From positions 682,001 to 746,000 of the forward strand of contig OY756145.1 of the NCBI GenBank assembly GCA_963576785.1: 64,000 nucleotides of DNA. Reading direction: 5' to 3'. The translations under genes and the position numbers were made by a program. The notes under the pieces are model-generated. The model did no database searches and had not been told where the DNA came from. It saw only the letters and a list, made by a program, of their open reading frames with translations. Each line of letters begins with the position of its first letter. Position 1 is the stretch's first letter. The DNA is from Chlorophyllum brunneum. Lineage: Eukaryota; Basidiomycota; Agaricomycetes; Agaricales; Agaricaceae. Shown one piece after another: positions 56,512-64,000 of this stretch.

Positions 56512-59261
56512 ATGAAGAGCCAGACAGACGACCCGCCCTCCGCCTGGGACGACAAACCAGAAGACCCTGCACCAAACAGACCCTCCGACGAGCTCCAGCC
56601 CCGCTCCAGCACCGACTCTGCCGGCCCCCAGTCCTCCTCTGCCCACTGGAGAGACAGTACCACCCTTGCCTCCGACCGCAGAGACACCCTCAACACCGTC
56701 CACACAGCCCAGAGCGACCCCCCACTGCTCGTCGAGCCCAACTTTGACGAGGGCGTGCTGCGAGCCTTGTGTGAACTTGACGTACGTCAGTCCTTTCCCA
56801 ACTCGGCACCACTCACTCTCCACTCGTCCAACAGTGTGGTGTCCCACTTTTACTCGATCGAATCAAGCAGAGCACCGTCTCATGCAGAGTACGCTCTTCC
56901 GACTAGTCTGGTGCCTAATGACCATCTCATCGTCTATCAGGAGGCCTCTGCCTTCTTCAAGAAGCGTGCAGGCATTGAGGATGAATACGGCCGCACTCTC
57001 CAGAAAATCGCCCGCGCCACTTCGGAAACATACGCCACGAACGACGGAAAGGCTGGGTGAGCTTCCCTCTCCTCCGCACCCAAGCACACCCCGTCTCCTC
57101 TCCGTCCATCCATCTGACCTATTTTTGTCCCAACACCAGCTCCTTTGTCTCAGCATGGCAGACCTCAATGCGCGTACATGAAATGATGGCCGAGAACAGG
57201 TTGCGGTTCGCACAACGGTTAAACGAGATGAGCGACGAGCTGGCAACACTTGTAAAGGAAGTCGACAAAAACAGAAAACAGGCACGTCTCCTGTCTCACT
57301 CCTATCTACAACTATCACTGATTGCCTTCTTAGACAAAGGATCTTGCAATCCGCTACGAACGTGCTCTCCATGACTCGGAATCTATCACCGAAAAATGTA
57401 AAAACAGGCTCGAAGTGACGTCCGAAGAACTCGAAAGGGTCCTTCTCCACAAAGAGGGCGAGTCCTTCAAAGACACTGCGGTCCAGAGTCGCTCAGGTGC
57501 GACAGGGAAACGTGTCATCGGCAAAGCCGTTGCCAAGGGCGGCCTCCTGCTCAAAGGCAAGAACCCTGGAAATGTATGTCTCTGCTCTAGTTGCTGCCAA
57601 CTGCTAAGCTACCTGCTGATTGACGTTCTGGGGATCTGCATATGGCACGGATAGATTCAGCGTCAAGAAGACGATATCCGAGCACGGGTCTCGACTGCGT
57701 CAGATCAGTACAGGAAGGCAGTGACTGATACACAGGCGATGCGACAAGAATACTTCAACTTTCAATTACCACGAATATTGCGGGTAAGTTCCCCGGCTTG
57801 TTATTTTTATCCCGTCTACCCTGTCATTGATCCCTGATCTCCACTCCCCAGGCACTTAAGGAATGTGCGGATGAGATTGATTTGGGAACCCAATATCATC
57901 TCACGCGATATGCCTTCTTGTATGAAAGCATTGTTCTCAGCGACGGCCAGATATTGATACCCCCGGATGGTGATGGTCAGTGTTCTAATCACATCCTGTT
58001 GTATTGGCTGAGCTAATATTGATACAGGCCTGGGTTTGAAAGCAACAATTGAGACGATTGATAACCGGTCTGATTTCAAGACGTACATGCACAACTATGT
58101 ATATGCGCGAGGATCAGGGGCACCAAAAGGTCCTCGAAGAGAGGGTCCACCCGAGGATGGCTTCGTAAGTCTATTCTGCCACTTAACTACTACACTGCTC
58201 TACAATTAAATCACTCCAGCTACCACCGCTACCAACACACGTCCCAGAAAAACTCTTCCGATCACCCCCGACCTCAACAACCGGGCATGGCAGCACCTCC
58301 ATCGCCGCCGCCGCGACAACAACAATACCAATAGGTCCCAACAATTCAACAACGACACCACATCACACCTCCCAACCAAGTACCCATAGTAACCCAGGAG
58401 GCAAAGATTACTTAAATGGAATAGCTGATAAAGGCCGACCAACGTTTGGTGTGGATTTACCTGAACAAATGGCGAGAGATAACGTCGAGGTGCCGTTGAT
58501 CATGGCGAAATGTTGTGAAGCAATTGAGAAGTATGGTATCAAGAGTCAAGGGATATATAGGGTTAGTGGGATGAAGAGTAAAGTTGCTGGGTTGAGAGCA
58601 AAGTTGGATAAAGGTCAGTTTTTCATCGTGATGCCGGAGAGGTTATTGATCTGTGCGCAGACCTAGATTCAGTGGACTTGGGCGCACCGGAATGGTCGAA
58701 TGATATTAACAATGTGGCCAGTGTGATGAAGATGTGGTTGAGGGAACTCCCAGATCCTTTATTGACGTACTCGCTGCATCAAGGGTTCATCGAGGCTGCT
58801 AGTACGCTCCTTACTCTATTTATAAGAATATTTACTGAAGGTATCGCACAGAGATTGATAATGATCGGCTAAGACAAATACGACTACACGAGCGTGTTAA
58901 CGATCTACCAGACCCTAATTACTCGACGCTAAAATTTTTCCTAGGGCACTTGCATCGGTAACGTTATCTCCCCTATAACACCACCCAGCTACTCATATTC
59001 AATAACCAAGGATTAATCAACACGCAACGGATAACCAGATGTCGATGCAAAATCTCGCAATAGTATTCGGCCCAACGTTGTTTGGACAGCCAGTTGTGGT
59101 TAATGGTACTGGTGGGCCAGCTATGCCTGATACGTTTCACCAGAACCTAGTGCGTCCTCGCATTGATTTTTTTTAACAAATTCTGACGGTTATGATCGTA
59201 GGCGATTGAGACTATACTCAACCATTACGTGGACATTTTTGTGGACGAAACGGATGCTTGA
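56512..59261 (+). CDS. F-BAR and RhoGAP domain protein (Rgd1-like)
   Basis: GTPase-activating protein for Rho-type GTPases with a membrane-binding F-BAR domain; yeast Rgd1 acts on Rho3/Rho4 in polarity and cell-wall stress. The ATG at 56512 opens an acidic, proline/serine-rich N-terminus. The FCH region begins FDEGVLRALCELD, an intron (56782-56834) follows, then CGVPLLLDRIKQS and after another intron EASAFFKKRAGIEDEYGR. Helical F-BAR exons run to about 58,100. A Ser/Thr/Pro linker precedes RhoGAP: FGVDLPEQMARDN, GIYRVSGMKSKV with the arginine finger, WLRELPDPLLTYSLH, and AIVFGPTLFGQP. The final exon ends HYVDIFVDETDA with TGA at 59261. At least nine introns were seen. Confidence 0.87.
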
Positions 59262-61202
59262 CCGGGTTAACCTTGGACGAAAACTACTCGACCAATCTTT
59301 GGTTCTTGTTCTTTTTTTTTTTTACTCATACGTGCATTTAATACGTCTGGTCTATTGCATCGGGACACTTTTATTTTCTTTCTTCCTTTCCTTTTTTTAA
59401 CCCCTCACTTTTCCTTGTTTTTCTCATCCGTCAACCCTTCAAAGGGGGGAATGTCTTTTGATTCCCGAAGCCAGCTGGATCTCGCTTTTCCATGAAGGAC
59501 TCAACCAAATACCGAGGAATTGGATTGGATATCTCAGATGTAGTAATTTGAGAGAGTGGATACGATACGGGTCTCTGGAAATCAGTTTTTTTTTTGTTGA
59601 CTCATGTTCATTTTTTCGTATTTTGTTGTTGTTGTTGATGATGGTTTATGGTGTATGGTGTATGGCGTGGTGGTGGGTATGTATGTTATGCATGTATTGT
59701 AGTGGTAGATATTCTTTTCTCTGATATCTATACCCTTCTGCATATTTTTGTTTCTTTTTTTATTGGTTTGGAATGCAATACTGTGGGTGTATTGTTGTGT
59801 ATTGGATATTTGGGGTACTATGTGTACTGTATATCAACGTGGGTCGTGTGGTCAGGTTATTTGGAGAGGGATTGGGGCTATGATGCGGTTTCGTTTGGGA
59901 AAGTGAGAGAACAGTCTGACGAGGCTTTCGCTATCTAAGGCTAGTGCAGGCCATCAAGGTGTGCGCATTCTACAGCGATCCTCGCATCGGAACACGATAT
60001 CCCAAATCCCCGTTCAAGTCCTTAACATCTTTGACTTTTCCCCAGAACTCTCACGAGTTGGGACATGAACAACTCACCAACGGTCAGAATACCCACCAAA
60101 TTCAGAAAAAGTAGCAGATGCGGATGAGGAAGTAATTGACCTTGATATCAAATCATCACTGGAAGCTTTACATTTGATAGATTATCCTGTTGTATTTCGA
60201 GCTGTGGAGGAGAATAACGAATACTCCTGATTGGCTCTGTGGATCCACCGAGCTTTTAGGTCCAAGAGAAGAGTGATGGTACGGTTAATCGAGCCTCCTG
60301 GAAACCCAAGTGTCAATTTTTTACAAAGCTTGTCTCAATTTGTCCGGAGTGTATGTTTGATCTCAAAGGAGTGGCATTGCATCCTTGGACTGGGACGTGG
60401 GCCATGGGTGGAACAAGCATCTTGAGGTTTTTGCTTCTCTTTACCGTCGCTGTATGGTCGCTGGTGTTTAGGAATTTATCCCATTGACATGGAGGAACAT
60501 CTGGATCTGAGAGAGAGCCATGACCATTTTCCTAAATATCCAAGCCCGATCTCTCAATTGGACCCTCCAGCATTGTTGTCAATCACTATTTCTAAACTGA
60601 TGTGCTTCCTCTTCTGGTTCTTCGAGTTGTTGAGGCAATAGAATTAAGCGGGATTCGAGGCGGGGAGCGTATTTGAGCGTGCACTCCAGTTCGTTAAGCT
60701 ATCCTTCATAATAACGAGACTGTACTTTAACAATACAATGTACTACACCAGGAAGAGCAACCAGTGAGGCAGGTACATGTCCCACCGGGTTGAATACCAA
60801 TACACTTGAGCCTTGGATATGCCTCGGTCATTCTTATCAACAAGTTTCGCAACGAGCAAGTCATTCGAGAATTTTTGGAGCCGTGGCTTGTTGTTCCGGA
60901 ATATAACATCTGCCGTGGTCCTTTGGATATGGATCCTAGACCGTATGTATTATGGATGAGTCGGAAAGAAGAGAAGAGTCACTTGAAGAGAGGGGTGGGG
61001 CTCCTGAGGTAAGGCTTGATATCATTCAGTTGCGTCGTTCGTAGGGTGGTGCTCGCAGTGGACCAGTGGACCGGTATGTTCGGCCATTATTCTCCCGCTT
61101 GTTACTCGCCCTGCCCAGAATAATACGTCACAGTATGAACATCATAACCGACCTGAATTTGTGATATGTGCAAGGTACAAATACCACTGGTTTCACCTAA
61201 CG
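59262..61202. other. Intergenic region, no gene recognised
   Basis: Begins with a T-rich 3' UTR-like stretch (59,290-59,780) after the RhoGAP stop. Between 60,000 and 61,200 several short ORFs occur on both strands without motifs or plausible exon chains. No repeat shared with the rest of the window was noticed. Confidence 0.5.
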
Positions 61203-63420
61203 TTACGGTGTACTCGACTCCGATCCTTGCGTTCCACCCAGGCTATAAGGAACTATAAGGCAAGAAATTTGCTCACTAACCCTACTTCTGTCAACATCGT
61301 TGTCAGTGGGCCCAATGACTGCAAAATATTCAGATGCATCCATCCCCATGACTGTGATCATAATCGTCCCATGTGTCTTCCTCTTCAGCAAGTGACCAAG
61401 AACCCTCCAGTCCTTGGGACGACAATTGTCCCAGTCCTCGATTGGAGAAACGTGTTTTATTCGATTCCATTCAGAACGGTCCAAATCCTCGAGAAAAGGG
61501 AGATAGATTAGATAACAGAATGTCGCATTATTAATGGGTGACAGCTTACAGTCAGTTCTATCGTTCCGAGCGATCCAATAACGTATGCAAATTTTGTATA
61601 GTAGCCCCAACGTTGCACATGAAATCCATCATATATATTGTCCACTTCAGATTCATCGATCTCACGAGCGTTGAATTCTTTGAGTATAATTCGTTGACGC
61701 AGTCCAGGCGGTGCCTGTATCTAATTGTTCAAGGCAGCTCTTCAGAGAGAGTAAATCTACGCACATGTCCAGATATCCAGCAACGAAACCTTTTAATATC
61801 AGGATGTCTGGGCCTGAATAAGATCGGGCGAATGTCTTGAAAAATCTCAATCATGTCGGAAGTGCTCGGTGAAAACTGGTAACGTCTAGCAGCTTTGCAC
61901 GGGCTCGAAGGACAGCCGGTGTGGCAGTGGTCAAATAGTATCTCCAACCATTTATGCTCCGCTCTTCTGAGTACGTGTCTTCGGTGTTCCTTGTTACCTT
62001 CAGCCGTCCCTTGCTCCCAGGAGAGAGCGACATCATCTGTTTTGTTACCCGTCACCCCAAACGTTTCTGAACAACAGTAAAACATACCCGGCGAGGTAAT
62101 GGATTGCCTCGTAAGCCTTACATAGCACCACCATATTTTCTCCAACTCTTGGTCCAGATCGATGTGGTAGGACCGAGAACGAGAGTGGTCCTTTAGAAAA
62201 TCAGAGAAGGAAGTATGGAGGAACTGAATAGCCTCGTCAATGAGAACCCTACGGGGAGGAGGGAAAGTGAGGACGGAACTAAGCCTCCGCAAGGCAGCAT
62301 AAGCCACATGCTGTTTGAGTCCCAGAATATTGCAGATTTCAAGGAGGTGAGGATCGTGCATACCGAAACCATTGGGTTGAGTGACAAGTTTACCTAGCAA
62401 ACGAAAACCAAGAATTGTTTTTGTAGTAGAAAGGAATTCAAACGGGATATCAGACATGATCGTCGTGTATAGCAGGTCAAGCATCTCGAAGGGACTTTTT
62501 GTTGGTACAGAATGCTCGCCATCGGAGTTCATGTTATGTTGCGCGATCAAATATAGGATGTACTCAAAGTGAGGTACGGGATTGTCTTCCGCGATATACG
62601 CCACAGAAACCGAAGCAAAAACAAACAGTCCAGAGCAGGCTTCCAGCAATTTCAAAATGTGACTTTCCGATGGCCAACGTGATGGTACCATATCCGAGTA
62701 GTCCCGTCGAATTTTCGCGAATGCCGCACGAAGATGGCGCTCAACGTCTTGCAATGCTTCATCAGAGTCAGTAGGGATTTCTAATTTCCAGAATGCGTCG
62801 ATCTCCTCTTCCACTTGGGCAAAAGGCGCGTTCAGATGCGCTTCGGGTCGACTCGCAATGACCCACACGAAAGGCATCGAGTGTCTATGGCAAAGGATAG
62901 ACTCGCGGATAACATCCACAATCCGGCCCTGCTCCCGTCCGCCGTTAAATTCGTCCAAGCCATCGAGCAGTACGACCCAAGGCCGGGAACCAGTGTCAAT
63001 GCGATTGTCAATGAAAGGGTGACGAAAAGACGCTTGAACTGTTCCTCGATAGATTTAATCCAAGAAACCCGAATCCATCGTCAACTTCTCTCCCAGATAT
63101 TGACGGTACGATACATTATCAACCGTCAGGCGATATGCCAATGTGGAGAAAACCTTCTTGGGGTCATCGCGTTTGTTGGGCCGAGAAAGGAAGAGTGTAG
63201 TGCAAGTAAAATCAGGAGGTATGGTTTCGGCGAATGTCTGCATGATGGCGGACTTGCCAACGCCGGCTGGTCCCCGTACCCAGACCATCTTCGTTCCGGA
63301 ACGGATGTGAGCCTGAAGTTCGCCGAGGAATCGTATTCTGGTGCCTGGGTGACACCGGGGAGGATAATCACGATCGGCGGAGTCGAATTCGGCACCACGA
63401 ATAACATAGTTGAGTCTCAT
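61203..63420 (-). CDS. STAND/NACHT-type NTPase (NWD2-like), possibly interrupted
   Basis: P-loop NTPase of the fungal NLR-like class. Some relatives act in self/non-self recognition, but no function can be assigned here. P-loop: VRGPAGVGKSAIMQTFAE, then PDFTCTTLFLSR. Walker B: WVVLLDGLDEFNG. Sensor-like: VWVIASRPEAHL. A family-typical LHTSFSDFLKDHSRS lies in the C-terminal half. Two introns were resolved by frame: 61721-61764 (44 bp) and 61488-61549 (62 bp), giving a terminal exon that stops at 61203. P-loop and Walker B parts are in the same frame but separated by a TAA at 63055-63057: a nonsense codon, an unrecognised intron or a pair of compensating indels. The true N-terminus may be upstream of 63420. 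Confidence 0.72.
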
Positions 63421-64000
63421 TTTTTCAAATACTAGAACAATTTTCGGTACTTGTTCTGGGTAGAGGCATATTCGCGAGCACTCCGGTTTGAGTTTTGTTG
63501 GTGAATTTCAACATGTTCCGACCATAATTGGATGATTTATTGAGAACTTGCTTGCATTCTGGAATAGGCCCTGACTTCCAAGACCAGATTGGCCTACAGA
63601 AGAACCATTAGAACAGCTTAAGGACGTTTGAGTGACCCCACCTTGAGTGCTCGAAGCCCGAGCAGTGTCGTCGGTCAACGGATTCTGACAGCCGCCAGAG
63701 ACTAGAGAGCGATCATATTTTCATATTTCTCCATTGGCAAATCACTGAGAGCGCTACCTGAATGATGAACCTGAGTTGGGTCGTTACTCCCAAGGGACGA
63801 TGGTTCCAGCTCTTCACCAAAAGGCGATATCACCACAAAGGCTTGGGTGTCCTGGTAGGTGGATCCTACAGGTTCAGCATTAACTTCTGATCACAAATCC
63901 GCCAATGCAAAAACCAACAAACCGGAGGTAGATGAAGACTCATTTTGGACATCGGCCTTGGGGGAAGTGTGTTGAAAGGTTCTGTTGAAGGAATCCCGCA
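63421..64000. other. Upstream region of the STAND NTPase, partly unresolved
   Basis: May hold N-terminal exons or the promoter of the NTPase. A minus-strand frame at the window edge reads a Ser/Thr-rich stretch (TSPKADVQNESSSTS), but I could not link it by splice sites. Confidence 0.35.

Noticed and set aside
56134..56847. Long minus-strand ORFs overlapping the start of the RhoGAP gene
   Set aside because: They are antisense to the RhoGAP N-terminus. Only the part below 56335 carries Tpt1 residues.
1..64000. CRISPR array, tRNA or rRNA genes
   Set aside because: No regularly spaced short repeats with unique spacers were seen, and no tRNA cloverleaf or rRNA-like stretch was recognised by eye.

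Overview
The window looks like a chromosome segment of a filamentous basidiomycete, probably an agaricomycete. The host genes are split by many 44-70 bp GT-AG introns. The recognisable proteins are fungal: a class I sirtuin, the nucleoporin Nup85, argininosuccinate synthase, tRNA 2'-phosphotransferase, an F-BAR/RhoGAP protein and an NWD2-type STAND NTPase. About 40 kb in the middle is a pile of nested retrotransposons. Splice sites were read by eye from frame continuity and GT-AG signals. No RNA genes or CRISPR arrays were seen.

Layout. 0.9-3.4 kb: sirtuin (+). 5.3-8.1 kb: NUP85 (-). 8.3-10.06 kb: argininosuccinate synthase (-). 10.3-53 kb: transposon block. 53.6-54.4 kb: decayed STAND NTPase copy (-). 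55.5-56.3 kb: TPT1 (-), divergent from the RhoGAP gene at 56.5-59.3 kb (+). 61.2-63.4 kb: STAND NTPase (-), which may continue upstream past the start seen here.

The transposon block holds several layers. (i) Gypsy chromovirus family A has one intact young copy (40,367-46,855; identical LTRs, 5-bp duplication GAGAT), one slightly older copy with single stops in pol and ORF3 (13,189-19,637) and a 3' fragment (24,352-25,611). (ii) Family B is a related, heavily decayed, CpG-poor relative, in opposite orientations at 19.68-23.48 kb (-) and 25.6-31.5 kb (+), plus LTR fragments. (iii) A second Gypsy lineage (31.5-36.3 kb, -) has a 1,137-bp solo LTR inserted in its gag. (iv) A Tad-like LINE (37.75-51.03 kb, -) has a poly(A) end and a 13-bp target duplication; the intact chromovirus sits inside its reverse transcriptase. 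(v) There are two Copia LTRs.

Two features of the chromovirus stand out. First, it carries a third ORF downstream of pol, present in both families, which I cannot assign and which does not look like an envelope gene. Second, the 12 nt beside the 5' LTR are a perfect reverse complement of a stretch starting 34 nt downstream of the LTR TATA box. This fits Tf1/sushi-type self-priming of reverse transcription. Older copies show repeated CGA-to-TGA changes, consistent with CpG-directed C-to-T mutation in this genome.
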